A stretch of 64,000 nt of DNA from Pontederia crassipes (lineage: Eukaryota; Streptophyta; Magnoliopsida; Commelinales; Pontederiaceae), in the NCBI GenBank assembly GCA_030549335.1, contig JAUKPH010000023.1:2108001-2172000 (forward strand), written 5' to 3'. The translations under genes were made by a program, and so were the position numbers. The notes below the pieces were generated by a model, which saw only the letters and a list, made by a program, of their open reading frames with translations, ran no database searches and had not been told where the DNA came from. Positions within the stretch are counted from its first letter, which is position 1; every line of letters begins with the position of its first letter. This document shows, in pieces, positions 23,401-34,789 of the stretch.

Positions 23401-25745
23401 AGGATGAAAATTTTTATTTTTGTGATTGTTATCCAGATGTATATATAACTGTGAAATGAGAATCATATACAAGTGTGGGCTCTCGGAAGGAGAGCAACAC
23501 AATGAGAAAGTATATCAGGCTAATCAAAACCCCACTCCCGAAGACAGAATGAAGAATTTTGTGTAGCACAATGTTGTCGAACATGTAAACCTCTAAAGCC
23601 CGGGTATGTCAGATTGAGGATAATACACGATGCATCACACATGCGGGTATACATATGGTACACACTGGGTATGTATATAAGCATACCTAGTGTGTACACC
23701 CAATATAAAAATATATTTTTAAAAAAGGTATGAGGATGGTACCCCTCGATTGGTTGTTGGTTACAGAGGCAAGCAATTGAGAGAAAAAGATGGTTGTAGC
23801 ATGTAGCCTTTCAGAGATCAGAAGAGAGAATTAATAACAAGAAACACACACATGAAAAAACATCTCGATGAAACACAAATTAATAGGCAGCGTAAAAAAG
23901 TCAGTATCCAATGAAAACTATACATGAAGGGAAAATAAGGAAAAAGAGTAAAATCTAATAAAATCATAGTCAATTGTTAATCAAAATGTAGTACATAAAA
24001 GTTGTCTCTTTTTTTTTAAACTTTTTCAGCATTTTAATTTTAATCTTTCGATATTTGTATCATCAAAATATAATTTTGTATGCCATTAAAACTTAGATCC
24101 AACACTTTGGAGTACTCCGAGTCCACCTCTCGACCTCACTGCGGAAACCACCGGCACCTCCTTAGAAACAATCCAACCATTGCCCTACCTCTCGGCATAC
24201 ATGCAATGTTTGGGAAATAGAGTACCCTGTCGAACGAAAGATGCTAACGTCGAAATTTATTGGAAACATAATATCATCTCTCAAAGATAAAAAAAATAGG
24301 GGAGATGAATGGACTCCCCTCAGCTGGACCTTGGCGATGGTGATTCTTCAAAATTTCCTAGCACTGGCCCAACCTCTCATCTCACATGCTAGGGACTATG
24401 AACAACCTTTCGGGCGGGAATCATCCTTCGTCGAATGCTATCCAAACTAAACTCGTAGGTTTTAGAAGAAAAGAGAAAACAGATCGATAGTGCAACCAAT
24501 ATTATGCCTTGTTGAAAGAATCCAACTTCAAACTCCCTGTGTCTCGGCCATAAAGCTTGAGTTAGAGGAGAACATAACGCTCTCAGGCCAAGGCATAATG
24601 TGTGGATAGTAGAAGAAAATAAGTTCGACAAATTAAGACTTCAATCATGAAGACGACGACTCCGAGCTAAACTGGCGGGTTTTGATAAAAATAGAAAATG
24701 AGAAGTAAAACGTTGAGTCACATCATGCCTTTTGGATGGAACTCATCTCAACCTCTTGGCCTTAAAGCTTGATCTGAGGAAGATGCCTCCATCACGATGG
24801 ACAAACTAATTAATGAAAACACATTCTACAATCCAAGAAACATCAAGAGATCCGTAGTAATAAAGAACATTGCAAATGCTTAAACGAATAGAACAGTAAA
24901 CAAGGAACAAAAGGTAAATGGTTGCTACATAATAGCTTAATTTCAAAAATCACAAGTGTCTAAAAACATAAACGTCCATCACAAATCTCCCAATCACTAG
25001 TTGGCTGGTTAGTTACACATAAAGGAACCCAAAAAAGAGGGAAAGAAGAAAAAGCAAAGAGAATGGGAAGGAGAAGGGAGGTTGCTGGCCGTAGCCTCCT
25101 ACAATAATAGTAATGTCGAATAGATTAGAAGATTGGAACCCACTACATGTTCCTTTCAACCCTCTTTTTATAGACTCTTTGCCTTCTGCTAGGCATCCTT
25201 CTTTGTCCGTTGGCGCCTCTAAAAATATCTCCAACGAAGCTTTCTTTTCTACCAGGCACGGAGCATCGGTCGGATGGTCCCCTACAAGTGTGATGTTGTT
25301 TGTTGCACGGTCTCGGCTGGATAGGAGTTCCTATCCAACATCTCTGGTCATTGGAAAACGATTGAGTAGAAGTCAATGTTTTAATAAATTTGATGGAGAT
25401 ATTGATGACCGAAAATTCACATTAGATCACTTGTTTATGATGAGTAGTGTAGCTGTTTCTTGTAGTACCAAGAAATAAGGATGTGTGGATAGACAATCAA
25501 TAAGTTGAATATATTATCTGTAGTATGATAGTCACGCGTACTGTATGGATCAAATAGTTTTTTTTATGAAACTTTGTCTTATAAAAAAATTTTAACAGGA
25601 ACATTCATTAAACAACTTAAAAATATTTGAGTTAAAAAAAATTGATGAATAATGAACTTGAAGATATCATGTGGAATTAGTTACCATGTATATCCCTAGT
25701 ATAAGAAAGAAAGAATAAAATAGTTTTTTGTATGGTTAATTATTA
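23401..25745. other. Intergenic spacer, no gene recognised
   Basis: The DNA is AT-rich with scattered short frames (24241-24450, 25113-25478) without recognisable domains. Two further copies of the degenerate taccctctcgg-type motif lie at about 24180-24250 and 24375-24435. Confidence 0.45.
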
Positions 25746-26949
25746 GGGTTATGTTTTTTAAACGTCCTCTGAACTAATAAATTTTTATATTTAATCCTGA
25801 ACTATGAACTTACTATACGACGTCCTAAATTTTACTACAATTTTCACTTAAATCATTTTGTTTGATTCTATTAACTTTTCTATTATTTTCAATTTTTCTA
25901 TTTATAAAAATAGTAAAATACCCGTTTGTCAATTTGTCCTCTTTTAAAAGTTTAAAAAAGAATAATTAAAACTAAAAATATTTAAAAAAGAGGGGGTCGC
26001 TCCCTCTAGGCGGCCCCTACCCTCGCCCTCCTGCTCACTCCCTCTACTCGATTCCTTGTGACCAAAATCGACAAGGGAATGGCTTATACCCGGACACCCT
26101 ACTTTATCGCAACTCCCTCGAGTAAGCACGCATCGATGCCTCCCTCTCGCTAGATCTCAACACTTGTGATCATCGGCTAGGTTATCCAGATCTGTTATCT
26201 TTCTAACATGTGATCGAAATAATAGATCGTCGACATATTCTGGCGATTAGTAGTGGGGTTGGTCTTCATTGATGTATTTTGGTCAATAGTGAGTTTGGTC
26301 AAGCAAAAACAAGGAATGGAATAGGTGGAGGTTCGTATGAGATAGTGGATGGTGGTCTTGGAACCCTCGGATGACTTAACCTTATTCATTTTGAATGTCT
26401 CTTGAGGTTGTAAACAAGGGGAAGCGAGCTTCGATGAAGGTCTCTTCACAAGAACCATGTCATATAGCAACTGGAGGATGAAGAAAAGGAGCTAGGTCTC
26501 GAGCATCAGTAGGTTGACTAACACCAACGACAACACCCACTTGTTCCTACTCGGTTGATCTGCCACCTTCGCCCATGTTCCGCTTGAGGAACAGCTCCAC
26601 GACGAAGCAGCCGTCCAACAACAACAAGTGCCCAAGACTTAGAGGTAGCACCGCTTGAGCTCCTCAGTGGCCTCCAAGTGCTCCTCTCCCGTGGATGCCG
26701 GCAAGAAAGCCAAAAGGAGAGGGGCACCACCCCCTCTTTTTTTAATATTTTTAGTTTTTTATATTATTAATTTATATTTTTAAATTTATTAAAAGATAGT
26801 ATAATTCATGGAATAAATAGAAAAAAGATTAAAAATCATATGTAAGGACTTATATGAAATTTTGCTGTGAGATTTAAGAATGTCATACGATAAATTCATA
26901 GTTTAGGTTAGACACAAAAAAATGTTATATTTAAGGGGTTAAAAAACCC
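25746..26949. mobile_element. Mutator-like element, 1.2 kb, with exact 9 bp target duplication
   Basis: The nine bases TAATTATTA occur at 25737-25745 and 26950-26958. The ends are GGGTTATGTTTTTTAAACG and, in reverse complement, GGGTTTTTTAACCCCTTAAA. The complementarity continues for about 200 bp (ctgaactatgaacttactatacgac against gtcatacgataaattcatagtttag). The arms are AT-rich; the core at about 25985-26740 is GC-rich and different in character, as when a MULE has captured foreign DNA. The core has no transposase, and I do not recognise its frames (26518-26730, 26195-26470). Confidence 0.8.
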
Positions 26950-29428
26950 TAATTATTATTCAAAGTATATCTAAGATGATAGGAAAAAAATAGATTTTAC
27001 ATCATATGAATAAAAAATTAATTAACATGAACAATTATAGTCAATTTAGATAAATTTTAGTAAGAGAAAAAGAGGAGAAAGAGGAGGAAAAATAAAAAGG
27101 AAGGTAAAGAGAGGAAAAAGGGTGAACCTCATTTGGGAAGGAAGAGGAGGATGAAACGAGAGGGAGAAAGTTAATAAATAAGTGAATGGACAATTATACC
27201 CTTCATTGTATTTTTTATGCTATTTAATAGGAAAATAAATGTTTTAATATAAGAGAAAATGGAGCATGAGTACCCAAAAAGGGTCCACAAGTGTTGCACT
27301 CCATCCATCACAGGAGACTTGAGATGAATCACATGATTGTGCACGCGATTCATCTCATGTCGGGTCAATCGATTTCCACATGGTTGACCATCTTTTCCCT
27401 AACTCCCTGATCACTAGCTGATCATACTAAAATTCTGCTTTAATTCATATTAATCCATGTGCATATAAGTTATGAAATCTTCATATTTTGATAATTATGC
27501 TTAATTTACATGTATTTATCTTCTCAGGTATAATATTATTTTACACTTGCACATTTAAGCTATTTGATATCTTGTTTTAGCTATTATTTGTTTAATTTTC
27601 ATTTGAAGAACTGATACTTTCAACATTCAAATCAAGCACAAAAGATAAACACCTCTGTTTGGAAAAGTACAAGGGGACCATAGGCATCTGCCAAAAGTAA
27701 TGAGAAAGGAATCTCTTCTCATAACGAATAGAAGTTTCTGTTGATGATCAAATGGTTATGATAATGTCATATACAAAGGAGATATTTAGGAGCAAAAAGA
27801 GCTCCTCTTCCTCTTTTGACCATTTGACTGGAGGTTGGGGTTTTCTTGCTGGGGCTAATTCTTCTATTTTTATGTTTTATGATATTTTTTATGATGTTAC
27901 TCATCTATTTTGTATTAATTTCAACATCTATTAGGAGCTAAATCTTAACTCTCTTAGGGTAGGATAGTAATCTAATTTTTGTTTATGGACGAATGATTGA
28001 GCAATACTTTTCTCACTTATGTTGGTACAGTTTCTCAATGTTTTTGAATCAGTTTTCTGTCGATGTAAATCTTGTTTTAAAATGAGTCAAGAACATTGAC
28101 TTGGCTTTCTAGTTCTAATTTTTGCATGCTGAGATTTGATATATCCATTTGGTTTTTGTTCATGTTAATTTCGTATTAAAATGGCAACCGAGAGGTTGAT
28201 TCTAGATTTTCTTGATGTTTAGAAATAAATCAAGAGCATTGTCATTAGTTTGTGGATCTGGTTGTATGTATGTAATGAGCTGGAAATTTTATGATATTCT
28301 ATATCAATTGAACCTTTGTTGAATCAACCTAACTAATGTTCATATGAGGGTATGATACTTTGTTCTAACTTTAATGTATTATGAGAGCAATTTTTTACGG
28401 GTTGAATCTTATGATTATTACTGTTAAGTTGTTCTATTCTATCAACAGTAGAATATTAGATGAACTCTATTCCTAAGAAAATATTTCATTATTTGTTAGT
28501 TATCATTTTATATCAATCACTTTAAAATACCAAAAAGAGTTAACTTAGTTTAGGATTAATCTAGATTAGTTAGTGAATCTTAAGTTTTAAATCACTATGG
28601 ATACAACATTCGTGTCTACTACTCCAATATGTGCACTTGCAGTTCAGTAAAATGAGGAGTGCATAATATAAACCTAGACCTTGTTCAGTTTTTAGTTTGC
28701 ATAATCTATGCATAGATCTTGTTTAGTTTTCGTTTCTATATAGTCTGCGCCTAAACCTTAGTCTTTTGTATTTTATGCATAGAGACACTCCCACAAAAAT
28801 TCACATCACTCCCACCCGAAGGGAACCCCTTGACGCCCTTGCCCATGTGCCTCTCATTAGAAATCCTACCGCCGTTGCCATTGTCGAATCAGAGGATGTG
28901 CCTATTTGTCCCGTGGCAAGTTCATTCTCACATAGCAAGGACATCATCGTTTGGCAAAACCAACCTCCCACATTTTGCCAAGTTTGGGCATGGCGAGGTC
29001 TCCATCAAGGCCTTCATCGTCGTAGTTAACCGTGTCTTCTCCACCCATCAAGATGCTCAGATTTAGATCGAGCATGCCTCGATGCCTTAAATGTCATGAT
29101 CGGGAAAAAGCGACTGCGATGTTAGGGGCAGGGGCATTTTGGTGGCAACATCTAGGTAGGGGCATTCCGACGGTGGCGTCATCATCGTCATCCAAATAGG
29201 AGCATTCCGACGATGATGATGTCTGGTTGGGGGCATTTCGATGGTGCAAATAAGGAAGTCGAACAGAGGGGAAGGAGAAACTAACTAGAGAAATTGATAT
29301 GGAATCGCTGTGAACCAAACTAGAGAAGACATAAGACACCAAACCGTGCCTCATTGGAGTGCCTTCATAATTATCATTGATATGACGATCAACGATAGTC
29401 CACAACTTCCCTTTTCTCTTAATATAAT
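26950..29428. other. Intergenic spacer, no gene recognised
   Basis: The DNA is largely AT-rich and single-copy in appearance. A GC-richer patch at 28790-29240 contains repeated ggggcattc(c/t)gac/ggtgg phrases and two frames (28766-29029 and 29094-29405) with no recognisable domain. Confidence 0.45.
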
Positions 29429-29758
29429 TGTTAGTATTTTTGGTCGGGAGATATTAACGAACACACAAGAAGTTTAAGGTGATGTAGAGTTTTATTAGAT
29501 GAAAAAGAGAAGATTATTACAAATCAGATTATTTTTTAAGGGAGTTTATATAGACACTCCATTTATAAATGATAGGAATTATATACCGACCGAGACTCTA
29601 AATTAATCTCTAAAAAATATGACACGTATCTCATGATAAAAAATAAATTAATTCTGAATCACATACATAATACCCCCATAGTGCGAAGGCTTCTTTCACT
29701 TCGAGTGTCTTGGGGTCCAGATGAATTTCTAGTTGAGGTAGGATTCAAAGCATTATTA
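29429..29758 (-). repeat. 3' LTR of copia family A copy 2
   Basis: It begins tgttagtatttttgg and ends near aagcattattat. The next internal sequence, tccaccttgaattgaatcct, matches the same position in copy 1. Confidence 0.75.
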
Positions 29759-29869
29759 TCTCCACCTTGAATTGAATCCTCCAATCAGATATCTAACATT
29801 CTCTATCGTCGTCAGTCTCAACTTGGGACTACTGTTAAATATCAATATTTAGCAAGTTCAAGCAATATT

Positions 29870-32800
29870 AAGACTTACTAGTAGGAATCGACTTAGTGAA
29901 CATGTCCGCTGGATTATCATTTGTGCCGACCTTCTTCACCTTGATCATCTTCTTAGTACGAAAGAAGTGATATCTAACATCCATGTGTTTGATTCTTTCA
30001 TGATGCACTTGATCCTTGGCTAAGCATATTGCACTTAAATTGTCACAGTACCCTTATCTTGTTGTAGTCGAAGATCTCCAACAAGATCTTTTAATTAGAT
30101 GCATTCTTTAGCAACTTGACATGTACTTTGCCGCTATAGTAGATAATGTGGCTGGAGTTAGCTTTCCAACTGATAACAAAACTGTTAAGAGTGAAAACAT
30201 AACGCGTATCTTCTCCCATCAACATCTGCAATATAATATGAGCCTCAATAACATGCAACCGAACACTCTCTACTACTTCTATGGATGAGGCCAGTATCAG
30301 ACATTCGGAAGACATGTTTTATTGCCTGTCAATTCTCCTTTCCAGGGTTGCTCATGAACACTACACTGACAACATACACAATATTAGGTCTTGTATATAC
30401 CATAGCATACATCAAACTTTCGATTGCATTGGCATATGGAACTCGAGAGATGTACTCATTTTTTCATAAAACATATGTGCAATTGTGGAAAGATGCACAT
30501 TTAAAGCTGATGGAATACTTAAGTTATTCGCTGCGGACATACCGAACCTGAATAAAATTTTCTGAATGTAAATTTTTTTTAGGCATAAAAAGTTTACTCT
30601 TTTATGTGATTCATATAAATCTCCATTTCTAAGATTTTCTTTATTTCACCAAGGTCGTTCATATCAAATTTTGTAATGAGATTCTTCAAATTCTAAATGT
30701 TTGACATGTTCCTAATATCAATCAACATATCATCCATGTACAAGAGCATATAGGTGTGGAGTCACCATACACCTTTTTTGATGGCCTTAACAATCACATG
30801 GGCTCATGTTGAACCATTGCCGATTATAAAACTATCGAATATCTTGTATCACTGCTTGGGAGATTGTTTCAAGACATATAATGACTTCTTCAATCTATAG
30901 ACTCGATCCTCCTTGCCTGGGATAGAAAATCCTTTTGACTGACTCATGAGGACATCTTCTTTAAGTTTTCGTACAAATGCGGTCTTCACGTCTAATTACT
31001 CAAGTTCCAAATTCTAATGTTATACAAAGGCTAGCACCTGAATGAAAGTGTATCTGACAATTGAAGAGAAGATCTTGTTGTAGTCTATTTCATCTTTCTG
31101 ACCGTAGCCTTTAGCAACTAGACATGTTTTGAATATGGTGTCTTTAGCTTCTAAACTTCCACGCTTCTTCTTGAAGGTTCATTTGCACCCGATGACCTTT
31201 CTACCTTTTGGCAATTTGACTAATTCCTAAATTTGATTCTTGTGAAGAGATTCTATATCTTCACCCATTATCGCAATCCACTGTTCTAATTTTGCACATG
31301 TAATAACGTCCTTATAGCTCGACTCCACCTCTTCAGCTACATGGAAATGCATATGCAAACATGTCTTCAAAGTCATAACATTTAGGAGGACCTACTTGCA
31401 TTTTGAATTGCAGTTAATCCAAACTCCACTTGTTTGATTTCTGCTTGAGCACATCTCATCAAAGAATATTTTTCTGATATGAATAACATTGTGCTATGAA
31501 GGAGACGAGATTATGAAGTCTTTTACACCTGCACTATATCCATAAAGATTATTCTTTGGCCCTTGATTTCATCTTTCCTTCGCTAACATGACGATATAGC
31601 AAAAACTTTCAAATTAATATAATCAACATGATTTCTAACCATACTTCAATAAGAGTATTGAGATCGGCCGTAGTTACAAGACTCTGATTCATTAGGTAAC
31701 ATGTTGTGCTAATAGCTTCAATCGATAATGATTTGTTCAGATTAGAATTTGAGAGCATGCACCGTGCCCTCTCAAGAAGTGTCATGCGTTTTGCTATACC
31801 ATTCTGTTGTGATGCATTTTTGATAGTGCGATGTTTAGCAATGTCTTCATCCTTATAAAACTGATCTAATTCGAATGAATAAAACTCCAAACTATATCGA
31901 TACGAAAGTGTTTCACCTTTCTCGACATCTGATTCTTCATGAGATCCTTTCATTATTTGAAGGCTTCGAATGCCTCGTTCTTGTGCTTCATTATGAATAC
32001 TTATGTCATCCTTGAGTAATCATCTATCAGAGATAAGAAGTATCTAGAACCTTATAGAGATGGCACATGAGAGAGGTCCCAATAGTCAACATAGATGTAA
32101 TCGAGTGTTGCATTTGTTTTATGCACTGCTTTGCCGAACTAAAATCATTTTTGCTTATCAAAGATGCAATGCTTACAGAACCCAATTTCAGACATCTTCT
32201 AAAAGACTGCGCTTGTTTAGGATATCTATCTCTTTTTTATTTATATGTCTAAGTCGCATGTGCCACAATTTGAATGCTTCTAGTTTTGATTGGGATGAAT
32301 TGCTTACTGCAATCATGCTAGAAATTATTGTGCACTATAGTATTTATAGTATATATAAGGACTTCTCTCATGACTTTAATATCACCTTAGGTGACTGTGA
32401 GAACACATTCTGCATCAATCCGACATCTTTTGGAATTCAAAACTTTTAATGATATCAGATTTTTCTTCAATTGAGGAACATAACGAACTTCTGTTAATGT
32501 CATCATCTGATTCTCATGGTTCTAATATGAATTGAGCCGAATTCAATATTTTATAGGTCGCATTACGATGTCGTTCAGTATTCTGATAAGTTGAGAATAA
32601 CTTTTATGATAGCATTCTGAATTTAAAACCCAACTCTCTTATAAACATCTCTAACCAAACATTACGAGAGTCAAATTGTCATCGCCAGACTCACTACTCT
32701 GGTGTACTATTATGGTTACCATATCCTTCTTCTTTCTTTTTTTGGCAATCCTCTTTTGCAATAGTTGCATATGTCTTTTCTTCTTCTGATTCGAATGATG

Positions 32801-33420
32801 TACTTTCTCTATAATCATTAGCAACATTGTGGCTTGAGTCTTCACAACCTTACCGGATGCCCTATGCCGAAGTTCACGAGTATATAGACTCGATCTTATT
32901 TATTCAGGAGTAATTGTGTCTCTTCCAATAATAACATATTGAACAAAATTTATATAACAAAGAAGAGATATCAACAAAAGTAGGGCATCATATTGATCCT
33001 TAATTTTCACATCAACGTTTTGTAACTCAATCAATAGAGTATTCATCTAATCAAGATAAATTTTCGAAATGGTACCTTCTTGTATGTGGAGGGTGAACGA
33101 ACACTACTTAAAAAATAACTTGTTAGTTAAAGACTTAACTCTCAAGTTTCGATCATAAACCAATCGTCATTTCTTCGTCTATGACTTCAATAATCACCTA
33201 ATTTTTTCAAGCACAACAAATCATAGAGTGCGCCTTCTCCTCCTATGCCACCAAATTGGCAAGATCAATCTCTTTTTCCTTATATTTTTTAGTCTTCCTC
33301 CTTTGATTTATTTTTTGACACATTCGCAACTGACGCATAAACTCGTCATTGTTTCAGAAGTGCCCGCATCTTGATCTGGCAGAGACTAAAGCTATTTCGT
33401 CCTGTGAATTTTTTTATCTT
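29870..33420 (-). pseudogene. Copia family A gag-pol, heavily mutated
   Basis: Recognisable blocks on the minus strand, from the 3' side: the RNase H end at about 29885-29960 (a NPADMFTK-type stretch), RT pieces at about 30700-31100 (reading like a YGLKQSPKQWY block), the pre-RT linker at about 31320-31400, integrase pieces at about 31610-32250 (NGIAKRMTLLERARCMLSN), protease and zinc-knuckle remnants at about 32580-32850, and gag at about 32990-33400. Frameshifts and stops occur throughout. Boundaries are approximate. Confidence 0.7.
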
Positions 33421-33476
33421 CACATTGTCTGATGTCATTTTTATGCCTGATGGAGGATTGGCGATGAATACTAATT

Positions 33477-34556
33477 TGTTAGGATTTCTATATGAGAGAT
33501 ATTAATGAACACACGAGAATTTTAAAGCGTGAATTTTATTAGATGAAAAATAGAAAATGGTTACAAATTAGATTATTTTCTATTCGGACCTATTTGGTTG
33601 GGTCATAACTAGGCAAATAAGCATTTATTCCCATGAATTTGTCCAAACAAAGTTGTCATCATATTTTTGTTTAACTTTGTCGGAGACATGTTTAGCATAT
33701 GGTGTTTAACATATGGTGCGCTACCAGCATGCAATTTAGTGGGAAGGATGTCATTCAACTATTATGACTAATATTGGTCAAAAGGAAAGTAATATGACTC
33801 GACGTTATTTTCTAATATTATGATTTATTAACATTAGAAGGATTAAGAATTTTACGTAATAATATGCCAGTGTTATTTATTTGACTTATGAAAGTAAAGA
33901 GTATTAATAACTTATGTTAACAAATGCCTAATTAATATTTTAGATTGTATTACAATTTTTTCAATCACATGCATACAACACAAAATTAATTATGTTACTA
34001 ACTATTGATATTTTAAATTAAAGTCTTATAATGCTTTAGCATCAATCCAATTATTCATAGTATATTTTATATTTAAAATATAATATATATATTTTAAAAA
34101 TTATATAGTTTAGACAAGCTAATATCATGAATAATTTTGGATTATATATAAGCATAAAAATTTCTTATTACTTTGCACAAGGCTAAAATGGTCATATGTC
34201 AATAATATTAACTATGTACATCCAAACACAATCTAAAATAAGAACTTTCTTATTAAAAAAATTAAATATATCAACCAAACACAAATAAGAATACTAAGAT
34301 ATATATCTTTTTATTCTTCAAATCAATATGATTTAGAGAATTTATATAGACACTTTCTTTATAGAAGATAGAAATTAGGTAGCGATTGAGACTTTTAATT
34401 AATTTCTTAAAATCAGGACATCTTGTAATAAAAAATAAATTAATGCTGAATTATATATACATAATACCCACTCCTTTTAAGTACAAGTGCAAGGACAAGG
34501 ACTCTTTTTATTTCAAAATCAGATGAATTTTTAATTAGGATAAAATATTATTACCA
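33477..34556 (-). repeat. 5' LTR of copia family A copy 2, split by a nested element
   Basis: The LTR runs 33477-33580, is interrupted at 33581-34293, and resumes to about 34556 (gagaatttatatagacactt onward). The primer-binding site expected inside it is degraded to gatgaatacta. Confidence 0.7.
33581..34293. mobile_element. MITE-like insertion nested in a copia LTR
   Basis: About 713 bp with no match to the LTR separates two LTR halves. The ends are imperfect inverted repeats: tattcggacctatttggttg on the left and, in reverse complement, TATTCTTATTTGTGTTTGGTTG-like on the right. It is AT-rich and non-coding. The superfamily and exact target duplication could not be fixed. Confidence 0.55.
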
Positions 34557-34789
34557 ATAATTAATTTCTTCCCCCTGTTTTGGAGTTGAAAGAATGGAGG
34601 GCACTAAAAAAATTTCGCATTCTCTCCTCTTTTATCCTCCTCTCCCATCAATGCTTAATAAAATAAAAGAATAATAATAATAACAATGCTTTCCAAATCC
34701 CTGATAAACCCCCAAGCCCAAAACACTCGCAGTTAGCCGCCGACTGCTGCTCAGTCGTTCGGCGGCAGTCTTCGCCGGCTCCGGGCCCG
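34557..34789 (+). promoter_or_regulatory. Promoter and 5' leader region of ATR (by position)
   Basis: Only about 230 bp separate the copia element from the ATR start codon. The stretch changes from AT-rich (aataataataataac) to GC-rich (gttcggcggcagtcttcgcc) near 34735. A TATA-like aataaaataaaag is at about 34658. No transcription start can be fixed; the transposon is the immediate upstream neighbour. Confidence 0.35.

Larger units (their letters stand above)
29429..34556 (-). mobile_element. Ty1/copia retrotransposon, family A copy 2, nearly full length but ruined
   Basis: The 5 bp duplication ataat flanks it at 29424-29428 and 34557-34561. The left LTR spans 29429 to about 29758; the right LTR starts at 33477 and is split by a nested insertion. 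Reading on the minus strand, gag, protease, integrase, RT and RNase H remnants follow the copia order, broken by many stops and shifts. Sequence is clearly shared with copy 1 (for example 31310-31400 with 290-385, and 32000-32300 with 1100-1430), but divergence is much greater than between LTRs of a young element. Confidence 0.85.
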
